Shown here piece after piece: positions 56,086 to 64,000 of a stretch of 64,000 bases of DNA; position 1 is the stretch's first letter, and the number at the start of each line of letters is the position of its first letter. The notes beneath the pieces were generated by a model. The model saw nothing but the letters and a program-made list of their open reading frames with translations. It was not told the origin of the DNA and made no database searches. The DNA is from Selaginella moellendorffii (taxonomy: Eukaryota > Streptophyta > Lycopodiopsida > Selaginellales > Selaginellaceae), in the NCBI RefSeq assembly GCF_000143415.4, contig NW_003314411.1, positions 62,452 to 126,451 of the forward strand, read 5' to 3'. Made by a program: the position numbers and the translations under genes.

Positions 56086-57574
56086 ATGGAAGATCGTCGA
56101 GTTCTACCGACAGTGTCACAAAAGCTGATTGGCGGCCCCTCGCCATTCGGCTATGGCAGGACTGCCGATAGGATCTATGGATCTTACGCCACGTCCTCGT
56201 ATCTGGGAGCCGCCAGGTCGAGGTACGTCTCGGAGCTCACGGGGGGCCTGAGGGGATTCTCGGCGGCGGGGGCGGCGACGAACATCGCTGCTCCATCGCC
56301 GGTTTTCGTTCCAGCGCCTGCCGAGAGGGGGAAGAGCGCATTCCTGATAGATTTCATGATGGGTGGAGTGTCAGCCGCGGTGTCCAAGACCGCCGCCGCT
56401 CCAATCGAGCGCGTGAAGCTTCTGATCCAGAACCAGGACGAGATGCTCAAGCAGGGACGTCTCCAGGAGCCTTACAAGGGTATTGGCGACTGTTTCAAGC
56501 GGACGATTAGCCAAGAAGGGTTTGGGTCTCTGTGGAGAGGAAACATGGCAAACGTGATCCGATATTTCCCGACCCAGGTTAGTCTCTTCTTTCCTTTGTG
56601 GCTTGCCTTTGTGTTGTGATTGGGTTTTCCATGTCTCTACGTCGTTTGTTCTGTAGCTAATCAAGGCCTGCTGTCAAAGTTATGTTTTTCCTGGAGCTTT
56701 TCTGGCATTGGATGATTTCTTTACTTGTGTTTACTTGTTTTTATTGCTGACAGAAGTGTGAGTTTTGGTTTTCAAATCATCGCGGTGTTCTGGATGGATT
56801 TGTGTTCTAAAACGTGTTCTTTTTTCGCAGGCCTTGAACTTCGCCTTCAAGGACTACTTCAAGAGAGTGTTCAACTTCAAGAAGGACAAGGATGGCTACT
56901 GGGTGTGGTTCGCCGGGAACCTGGCGTCCGGGGGTGCCGCCGGTGCAACCTCGCTGCTGTTCGTCTACTCGCTGGACTACGCGCGAACTCGGCTGGCCAA
57001 CGACGCCAAGGCCGCAAAGAAGGCCGGCGTGGCTGGAGAGCGCCAGTTCAATGGCCTGCTCGATGTCTACAAGAAGACCATGGCCACGGACGGCATCGGC
57101 GGACTCTACCGTGGTTTCACCATCTCGTGCGTGGGTATCATTGTCTACAGGGGCCTCTACTTTGGAATGTACGACTCGCTCAAGCCGGTGCTTCTCACTG
57201 GATCTCTGGAGGTAAACTCTTCTTGGCGCTTTGGTTTTGACCGAGGCTAACTGGTGTGTGATCTCCTGTTCCAGGGCAACTTCCTTGCGAGCTTTTTTCT
57301 AGGTTGGGGGATCACGACTGGAGCTGGACTGGCTTCATACCCCATTGACACAGTGCGGCGTAGGATGATGATGACTTCGGGCCAGGCAGTGAAGTACAAC
57401 GGATCGATGGATTGCTTCAAGCAGATTATCAAGAACGAGGGAACCAAGTCGCTGTTCAAGGGCGCGGGGGCCAACATCTTGCGAGCGGTGGCGGGTGCCG
57501 GAGTGTTGTCGGGCTACGACCAGATGCAACTCATCTTCTTTGGCAAGACTTACGGATCCGGGGGTGGAGGCTAA
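56086..57574 (+). CDS. Mitochondrial ADP/ATP carrier (adenine nucleotide translocator)
   Basis: Three coding exons (56086-56577, 56831-57211, 57275-57574) encode 390 residues. The ATG immediately follows a cttgcag acceptor, so a 5' UTR intron is likely. An N-terminal extension of about 85 residues, typical of plant AACs, precedes three mitochondrial-carrier repeats with signatures [24 protein letters not shown] and [11 protein letters not shown]. The RRRMMM hexapeptide is specific for ADP/ATP carriers. Further marks are [19 protein letters not shown] and [20 protein letters not shown]. The protein exchanges cytosolic ADP for matrix ATP across the inner membrane. A 253-bp intron 1 is long for this locus. 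Confidence 0.96.
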
Positions 57575-58034
57575 GAAGGAAAAGGAGCGGAGAGCGCGCC
57601 GATGATGACGATGAAGAAAGCTCATTCCGTTCTTTTTCTCCTTTTTTATTTTTTTGCGCCTTTTGGAAGAGACTCTCTAAAAAAACTTTGTTGTAGCTTA
57701 TATTTTTTCAGGCTGTTTTGAATAACTGTTGGGCACTGAAAGGTCCTGGAATGAGTTTACAAAGTTTTTGGGGGTGAGAATTGGATTTTACAAGTTCCAA
57801 GATTGTGGCATGCTTTACAAGATCAATTCACTACCTGATTTTTCATCTCTAATCTTTGTTGTTTGTTCGCCACAACATAGTACACCTGTTCGCTCGTTAG
57901 CACACGGAAGTTGAAAGGCCAGGGGCCCCTCCGCAAGGATCAGATATACTAAGAACGACAACAAGCTCAATGATCCTCGATAAGCCAACCTACTCAGACA
58001 AGTTCTTCTTTAAAATAATTAATTTTTTATTTAA

Positions 58035-58624
58035 TTATAATCCGGGACAAAACGTTACTAATTCTCGTAGTGGTGGTGGAGATTGGTACCAGTAGATTGG
58101 TGGCGGTGGCAGAGGTGGGGAGTTGTGTGGCGGTGGTGGAGACTCGTATTTATACCGAAACGGAGGCGGAGACTCATATTTATACGGTGGTAACGGAGGC
58201 GGAGATGGAAATTTGTACTCGTACGGTGGTGGAGATTTCTCACATTTTGGTGGTGGTGGTGGAGATTTGCACTCGTATGGAGGTGGTGGTGGTGGAGATT
58301 TCTCAAATTTTGGTGGTGGTCGTGGAGATTTGTACTCGTATGGAGGTGGAGACTTCTCGCATTTTGGTGGTGGTGGTGGTGGTGGTGGGGATTTGTAGCA
58401 GTAAGGAGGTGCATTAGGAGGGCATAAACGATTTGGAAACCACCAGGGCCTTCTCAGCCATGGCCTCCAACAGAAGAAATCGATCGTGCTCTTGGGAATT
58501 CCAAAGCCAAAGTTCTTGGCATCCCCCCTGCATTTCGATCCAAAACCTCCTGAAATCCATCAGACCTGACAGCAGAAACCAGGAGAAGCAGCAAAAGCAT
58601 GCTGCATGACTTGAAGAAATTCAT
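58035..58624 (-). pseudogene. Extensin-like proline-rich wall protein with an apparent 1-nt frameshift
   Basis: On the complement an ATG opens a signal peptide (MNFFKSCSMLLLLLLVSAVR), but its frame stops at GGHG. The frame one nucleotide off is open from about 58,565 and encodes a Trp/Cys segment (DFFCWRPWLRRPWWFPNRLC, then PPNAPPYC) followed by about 110 residues of SPPP blocks alternating with YEYK, KCEK and YKYES, ending LRELVTFCPGL and a stop at 58,035. SPPPP with Tyr repeats is the signature of hydroxyproline-rich extensins. The shift maps between 58,450 and 58,570; a run of six C (58,523-58,528 on plus) is the likeliest site. It is either a disabled gene or a sequencing error. If intact, the product would be a secreted, Tyr-crosslinked wall protein. 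Confidence 0.65.
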
Positions 58625-58639
58625 CTCACTCTCAAGAGC

Positions 58640-59813
58640 AAGCCCATGATCACTGGAAAGAGAGACCTTTTCTTGTGATACTACAAAAATTTCCAGGTTC
58701 TAGTATTAACCCACTGCTTTCAAATAGTAATGCTTTAGAAATTGATGGCTCTAAAATCTTGTTTTTGATTTTATTATATTTCAATTAGCGATGTTAGTAT
58801 TTATAACAATAATAATCATAAAAGAAACAAGGATGAAAATGAAATTCAAGAAAGAAAAACTGCAGGAATATTCTTATATGAGACTTTGATAAACATTGAT
58901 AATCATTAGGAAGCTCAATTTTACATAACTCGAAGTATCTCTTCATCGTTTCTTTGGCAAGAATCCCAGTAGAAGAAACAATGAGAGAGCACAAGCAATT
59001 GTTGCCTAGAACATTTATCGCTTTGCACTTCACAATATTAAGTACCATTTTATTATCGTTGGTCTGCCATCTCTTTTGTAGTGAATTTTGGAGTGGTATT
59101 TTAGCTTTATAAAAAGCTCAAGAGATTGGATTTTGGCAACAGTGGCTAGGGTGTGCTGCTGTGAGAGAGTGAAGAGATTCAGCATTCCAAGCATTGTCTC
59201 CCAACTCTTGCGGCAGTGCTGATATGCAAATCTCTGGCCAGCATTGCCAGGGATGAGGGTTTATTCCAGGTGTGACTCCAAAAATTTGTTATGCGTTGCA
59301 TATAGCAATGTTTGGTTTTTTATAATATTAATAATTTATCTAATTGATCAACATGTAATTCAAGCTAGAACAAAAGTAAGTTTGAATGAGTTTTTGTGGG
59401 CATGAAGATAAGCCACATTTTTCTTCAGCCATCATATGTGAATGAAATTTAGTGATGTAGAAAGTTCCAAGTTTGCATTTGACTCGTTACTTCGTAATAA
59501 ACTCTTGGAATAATTATGTATCTAAATACTTTTCTTGTATTAACCATATTGTCTAAGTTTGTGTTTAAGAAAGTTTATAAATTATAAATATAAATTAATC
59601 TAACTGTTCTTTTACAAGGTTTGAAGAAAAAGTAGCAGCTCCATTAAACCCAGCAAAATGAATACAATTTTCATCTGTAATGCTTTTTAGTTTGATTTTT
59701 CCCCTCTTTTCCAAATTACATCCCGGTGAAAGTGCGTAAGTAATTACAAGGTGACCAAAATTTCTTGACTAACCTGTCTCCCCCCACGACTTGTATAATG
59801 GAATCAATCAAAT
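58640..59813. other. AT-rich intergenic DNA with a MITE-like fragment
   Basis: About 59,540-59,610 matches, in reverse orientation, the interior of the 2261-2572 element (agattaat, then tatttataatttataaactt and tcttaaac when read on the complement). An 84-residue minus-strand frame at 58,794-59,048 has no recognisable domain. Confidence 0.5.
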
Positions 59814-60416
59814 TCAATCAATCTCGCCTTCTTCCACCTCGCCGTTTTCGTCCGCGTACGCGACCTCGCCATCCCCCTGCTTGTCATCCTCCTCCTCGTC
59901 CAGCTTCATGAACAGGCCCAGTTGCTCCAGCGCGTTCCCGGCGCCTTGTGGAAGAGTGAAGCCCGGCAATCCATCCGGAGAATTCGGGGGGCTCACTTCC
60001 CCCGCCGAGCTCTGGAAGTGCTCCTTGGAGCTCGTCCTCATCAGGTCGAAATCCTTGAGGATCTCACAGTGCGCGTCGAGATCCACTGTTCTTTCCATCT
60101 ACATCACGAATAACGCGAGTAAAAAGAGGCTTTTAACGCGAGAAAAGAGCTTGCTTACCTGTTGCAGAGCCTTCCGAGCGGCCTCTCGTTCCACTTCTCG
60201 TTTCTTCCTGGCCTCCGTCGCAGCTTCCGCTTCGGCTTTTTTGCGAGCGACCTCTGCAGCCTTGGCATCTGCCTGTAACCGTGCTTTATCTGTACACAAA
60301 GAACGTTGCTTACAAAAACAATATAGGAAAGACAAGAATAAAAGCTTACCTTCTCTTAACTTCCTTTCGAGTTCCTCCCGCTCCTTGCGAAGCTTTTCCG
60401 GATCGACGTTGTCCCC

Positions 60417-60450
<34 letters not shown>

Positions 60451-62650
60451 AGAAAGAAGACTATCAGCTCTGTGACAAGGCTGCTACGCTAGTGTACCTT
60501 GAGCGGGAAAGTCTTCTCCCGAGCTTTCAAAATGGTATCGGCAAAGCGACCTTTCAGCAGAGCTGCACGAACGCTCTTTTCGGGAGAGACTGGCCTCTCA
60601 GATTGGAGTTCTCTGCTGCTGCAAAGCTCATGAGAAGCCAGAAAATCGTCACGCTTCACGCTTACATTTTTCGGCTTGAGATTCAGGTAAGTCCCCAGCC
60701 TCCCCAGGTCTGACTGTTACGGGCTCTGGAACATATCACACAAAAAAGATTAGTATCCCGCTGAGAAAAATGAATCCTCCATGGACAAGCAGCAGCAGGC
60801 AGTGCATGAACGGAGACCCACAAATGAAAAGAATGCAAAGTGTGCACAAGACGGCACCCACGTTTTGCACCGTCAATCTTGTCAGACGGGCTGGATAATT
60901 GCTCGCGAACAGCACCAAAACCCATAGGCTCCTGGCAAGAATACCGCACGGAAGGGCAGTTCAGCCACCTCCAAAAAAAAATCCCCCCCACTTCCACGAG
61001 AAAAGAAAAGAATCGCTCTCACTCACTCCTCTCTTTTTTTCTGCCTAACTAGTCACCGTTCCCGTTCCCCAAGCAAATACCTTCTGAGAGGTAGGCTTCT
61101 CTATACCAGCAGTTCGAGGACCTTCGGCGTCGGAATCGCTGTGAGAAGAGCTCCCGGAATCCGATTCTGAAAAAAAAAACCGGTTGTCAAGCATGCCTGG
61201 GCACACAAAAAACATACCACTGGAATCTGAACCAGAGCTGCTGGAAGAACTTCCTCCAGACGACTCTCTTCCATCATTAGGTGTATCTTTGTCAACTACA
61301 ACAGGTGAATAATTGGCTGTAGGCATGTCGTCCTCTCCATCGATATCAACGTCCTCATCTAGCCCTTCACCACCTAGACGATCATTAACATATATCAGAC
61401 ACTTACGACGACGAGAACTCAAGAACATACTCTTTCGACTCTTCTTCGGTGAATCTCCCGGAGCCGTTCCCCCAGTCTGCTGGGAAAGACAAAGACAAAG
61501 AACACAGGTCAAAGTAAGAACTACCAACGACAAGAAATACCTTGATGCCTTCTGCTGGCTGCGGCCGGGGCCTCTTCTTGTTTTTCGGCTTCATACAGCT
61601 CGCAACCATCTTGTGAAGCTCCCATAGTGTGTCGTTGTCGATCCCATCAATGTCGACTTCGATCGTATCTTCGCTCTGGCTAAGGTTTGGGTTGTGCTTC
61701 TTGAGTAGCAAAACGATCTCGTCGGCTTTGTCACCTGGGTTCTGCTCCAACACCTTCTCCAGATTCTTACCCAGCTCCGTCTTCTCCTCGTAAGTCATCT
61801 GTCTCTTGCCCGACTTCTTGCTTCCCCTGGGAGCCCCGGCGGGTTTCTTGAGCGACGACAATTGATCCTCGATGCTGAGGAGGCTCTGCTTGAGGTTCTG
61901 CAAGGCCGGGTTTGGGTTCCCCTGAGCAATCTCCGCAAACACCTCGTCCTCCACCCGGCACTTGGTCTGCTCCTCCTCCAGCTTCTCCTTGATGCACCTC
62001 CACCTCTCATCGAAAATCTGGCGAAGTATGTCCGCCATGATGAACACGTCGTGCCCGGGCGGGTTGTAAGTCATGGCATTCGAAAAGGTGAGCTTGACAT
62101 CGTCCGCAAACTCGACTGGCGTGCGGTAGTGGCCGCCCTCGAGCTTCTTCTTGATGGTGCCCAGGTCCATGGGCCGCCGGATCACCTTGTGGTAGTCGTG
62201 GAGCCCGAGTTTGACAGCGTCCACGGGCTCGTTGAAAACCCAAGCGTGCTTGTGGGTGATGAGCTTCTTGAGCAGCGTCCCACACTGTTTCATTATGTCG
62301 CCCATCCTCTTCATCCGCGCTAGCTCCACCCTTTGCCGCTTGTTGTCAATGTCGCCCTTAGTCCCTTTCTTGGGCGGGACGAGCGCCTTGGGCTTGACCT
62401 TCTCCGGCGGCGGCATCTTGTCCTTGGCCGAGAAATACTCCGAGGTGCTGTACATCTGATTCGCCTTGGGCGTCCGCTTCTCCTTGCTGCTGCCGCCCGT
62501 GCCCGGCGTGCCGAGAGTGCCCGACGATCTGGACTGCTGCTCTAGCGCCTCAATCTTGGTGCTAATCCCGATAACCTGTTCCAGGTCGAGCTTCAAGCGC
62601 TTGCGGACCTCGCGCTTGGATTCTTTCGGCATTGCCGACACAGATTCCAT
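59814..62650 (-). CDS. GTE-type bromodomain and NET-domain transcription regulator (BET family)
   Basis: A multi-exon gene on the complement. Exon 1 (61541-62650) carries an N-terminal [20 protein letters not shown] helix, then the bromodomain ([40 protein letters not shown], the acetyl-lysine-binding Asn in [11 protein letters not shown]). The NET domain follows ([40 protein letters not shown]). Middle exons encode a basic patch and an acidic/Ser-rich tract ([41 protein letters not shown]). The C-terminal exons end 60350-60419, 60159-60289, 59814-60098. They carry the plant GTE end [20 protein letters not shown], a Glu/Lys/Arg coiled coil ([20 protein letters not shown]) and an acidic terminus ([10 protein letters not shown]). 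The protein reads acetylated histones and regulates transcription. Exon borders between about 60,500 and 61,480 are partly uncertain. Confidence 0.92.
60422..60450. repeat. (CA)n microsatellite in a GTE intron
   Basis: A pure CA run of about 29 bp directly beside the acceptor of the 60350-60419 exon on the minus strand. Confidence 0.8.
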
Positions 62651-62723
62651 CGATCACACGCACCTGGAGGCCGATCCCCACACCCTAATCACTAGGCCAG
62701 GGCTCGGCGGCAGATCCCTACCG

Positions 62724-62732
62724 AAACCCTAG
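62724..62732. promoter_or_regulatory. Telo-box upstream of the GTE gene
   Basis: aaaccctag lies 74 bp upstream of the minus-strand start codon; a related caccctaatc lies at about 62,681. Confidence 0.4.
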
Positions 62733-62779
62733 AACACATGACGGAAGAGAGGAACCGAGGGCTCCTTTAAAAGCGGTGT

Positions 62780-62945
62780 CCACGCTGTCCTGGCCGTTAG
62801 ATCCCCATCGGGCGGTCCACATTCCTCGGGGCCCCCGGCCGTTGGATCCCGGATCGGACGTCGATTTTGATCTCTAGCCGTCGGATGTGCATCGCACGGC
62901 TGGCGCCCCGGGCAGCCGGTCCGCCGTCGGATGCGTGTAAACGGT
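62780..62945. promoter_or_regulatory. Cluster of gccgtYRgat motifs in the GTE upstream region
   Basis: Four copies: ggccgttagatcc (about 62,792), ggccgttggatcc (about 62,838), agccgtcggatg (about 62,877) and cgccgtcggatg (about 62,921). The same motif occurs near other gene borders in the window. Function is not known to me. Confidence 0.4.
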
Positions 62946-63181
62946 TTCGATGGGGCTGCCCGTGGTACACGTGGCGGGACTGCAACCGCAGGCGCCCTAT
63001 CCGTAAAATGGAAAAGAAAGTTTTTTCACACGGTTTCCCCAGACGCGGGGGAATCTTCACTGATACCGTGGCGATATTTTTTTTCTCTCTCTCGCTGGCA
63101 CTTTATAAGTATCTAGAGTCGGGTTCGCGATCTCGACACGTGTTGCCGCTCAACACCGTTGATTTGCGTCTTCTTGTGTTC

Positions 63182-63272
63182 GTCACTCAGGCCTGTACTG
63201 TCGTCACTAGAGCTCGATCGGGAGCTTCTCGGAGGATTGACAGATTTTCACAGAATTTCTCATCCCTGTGAC
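63182..63272 (-). ncRNA. Probable C/D box snoRNA with an 18S rRNA guide
   Basis: On the complement: terminal stem GTCAC...GTGAC (perfect, 5 bp), C-like box GGGATGA next to it, and D box CTGA at the 3' side. The inner part contains tctgtcaatcc, which is antisense to GGATTGACAGA, a highly conserved 18S rRNA segment. It is followed one base later by CCGA (D'-like) and then by GTGACGA (C'-like). Box C has one mismatch from RTGATGA. This layout is that of a 2'-O-methylation guide; by its target segment it resembles the yeast snR40 / human U32 group. That assignment is inference. Confidence 0.6.
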
Positions 63273-63290
63273 TCAAATAAAAATGATCGA

Positions 63291-63361
63291 TCGCTCAGAA
63301 CCTGCTGGAACAAAGTCCCAATCCTATCAAAAGATCTTCTTGTTCGAGTTCATCACTGCGA
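63291..63361 (-). ncRNA. Probable C/D box snoRNA
   Basis: On the complement: stem TCGC...GCGA (4 bp), a perfect C box GTGATGA, and D box CTGA, giving about 71 nt. Internal ataggattggg contains 9 nt antisense to CCCAATCCT, a conserved 18S rRNA segment, but the D' box after it is poor. It lies 18 bp from the preceding candidate on the same strand. Confidence 0.5.
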
Positions 63362-63397
63362 GCCCCAAATCACTCAGCGCTTCTTAGAGGGTATTTC

Positions 63398-63456
63398 CCC
63401 ACATCAGGCACAAAGAATGGCCTCTAGGGTGGAAATATGAGCTTCATCACGGTGAA
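63398..63456 (-). ncRNA. Possible third C/D box snoRNA (short)
   Basis: On the complement: C box GTGATGA and D box CTGA are 36 nt apart, with a weak CAC/GTG closing stem. Shorter than usual, and no rRNA match was recognised. Listed because it is in line with the two better candidates. Confidence 0.25.
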
Positions 63457-63757
63457 AAACCCCGATAATCCCACGCACACAACGCCTAGAAAACACTCCT
63501 CATAGCAGACAGATCTCAGCACTAGATCAGCAATTGAAACGACGATTCGCGAGAAATCACAGGAGCCAGAGATTTTCCAGTCCAAGTGGCCGCTTGGATC
63601 ACCCGGAGATCGCAAGCGGATGGAAGAGCGACTGGAGAGACACTATGTCTTGCCGCCGCCAGGGCGAGATCGCAGCAGCGCCCAAACGGGGCGCTGCCGC
63701 CACACAACGCAAGAACCCTAGAAATTGACCTAGAACCACATTTTTTATGATCGAGAG

Positions 63758-63766
63758 CTAGGGTTT
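63758..63766. promoter_or_regulatory. Telo-box-like ctagggttt upstream of the proteasome gene
   Basis: Lies 28 bp before the ATG; a second aaccctag is at about 63,715. Confidence 0.4.
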
Positions 63767-63793
63767 TCTGATCGCGGTGATCTGGTGGAAGCG

Positions 63794-64000
63794 ATGTCGG
63801 TAAGGTTTTTGCTAGCGCCGATCGATTCCTGGAGCTGAGAGCTTCCGCCTTGGCAGATTTTCACCTACAATGGCAGCGCCTTGGTTGCGATGGTCGGAAA
63901 GGATTGCTTTGCCATAGCCAGTGATCGCCGGCTTGGTGTGAATTTCCAGACGATAGCTACGGATTTTCAGCGCATTTTCAAGATCCATGACAAGCTCTAT
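63794..64000 (+). CDS. 20S proteasome subunit beta type-3 (PBC), 5' part only
   Basis: The first coding exon is only six bases (63794-63799, Met-Ser). A 57-bp intron follows, then exon 2 from 63857 to the window edge. The joined text MSIFTYNGSALVAMVGKDCF, AIASDRRLGVNFQTIATDFQ, RIFKIHDKLY is the highly conserved N-terminus of the beta-3 subunit, a non-catalytic member of the proteasome core ring that lacks the N-terminal active threonine. The rest is outside the window. The tiny exon would be missed by a simple ORF search. Confidence 0.93.

Noticed and set aside
58058-58414. A His-rich minus-strand frame and a Gly-rich plus-strand frame across the same repeat
   Set aside because: Both are shadows of the extensin-type SPPPP coding frame; neither has a signal peptide or start context.
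58794-59048. 84-residue minus-strand frame with an ATG
   Set aside because: No domain, AT-rich repeat surroundings, aromatic low-complexity end.
1-64000. CRISPR array, bacterial operon or phage-like system
   Set aside because: Spliceosomal introns throughout, no regularly spaced repeats of that type, no prokaryotic gene clusters.

Overview
The window looks like nuclear DNA of a lycophyte, most probably Selaginella (moellendorffii-like). The reasons are the compact gene spacing, very short spliceosomal introns (mostly 45-70 bp) that can be placed by reading-frame continuity, several intron-free PPR genes, and plant-specific families (CASP-like, GRDP, vacuolar NHX, PSKR-like kinase, SPX). The species call is inference. 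Twenty-one protein genes can be supported, plus a further broken extensin-like gene, one tRNA and a probable snoRNA cluster.

Layout. 1-4.7 kb is decayed retrotransposon DNA: Ty3/gypsy integrase, LTR-like repeats and a MITE-like element. 4.7-18 kb is gene-dense: a 3'-truncated TPR gene (-), a PPR gene (+), a plastid SET-domain methyltransferase of the Rubisco-LSMT type (+), a small secreted protein (-), the KEOPS subunit CGI121/TPRKB (+), two tail-to-tail CASP-like genes, an unrecognised multi-exon gene (-) and tRNA-Gln(CUG) (-). 18-31 kb holds the NuA4 subunit MRGBP/EAF7 (+), a secreted Cys-rich protein (+), a head-to-head TPR (-) / coiled-coil (+) pair, ribosomal protein S16 (+), an intron-free PSKR-like LRR receptor kinase (+) and cathepsin B (+). 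31-39.8 kb is a transposon island (gypsy gag and Ty1/copia remnants) flanked by decayed copies of the head-to-head pair and of the next PPR gene. 39.9-43.9 kb is a head-to-head PPR pair. 44-58 kb holds prolyl 4-hydroxylase, GRDP, vacuolar Na+(K+)/H+ antiporter, SPX protein, EF-hand protein and mitochondrial ADP/ATP carrier, all (+). 58-64 kb holds a frameshifted extensin-like gene (-), a GTE bromodomain-NET regulator (-), a probable C/D snoRNA cluster (-) and the first exons of proteasome subunit beta-3 (+), which runs off the window.

There is no operon-like functional linkage; the genes are housekeeping or developmental neighbours. Common themes are organelle function (three PPRs, LSMT, S16, ADP/ATP carrier, a TPR protein with a presequence-like start), cell wall (CASP-like, P4H, extensin) and chromatin (MRGBP, GTE). 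The most interesting points are: the snoRNA cluster, one member of which carries an 11-nt antisense match to a conserved 18S rRNA segment followed by D'/C'-like boxes; a PPR protein built from about 18 successive 31-residue S-type motifs; paired gene fragments around the TE island whose order and orientation fit one inverted segmental duplication split by transposons; and two GC-AG introns. I saw no CRISPR, operon or other prokaryote-like system.
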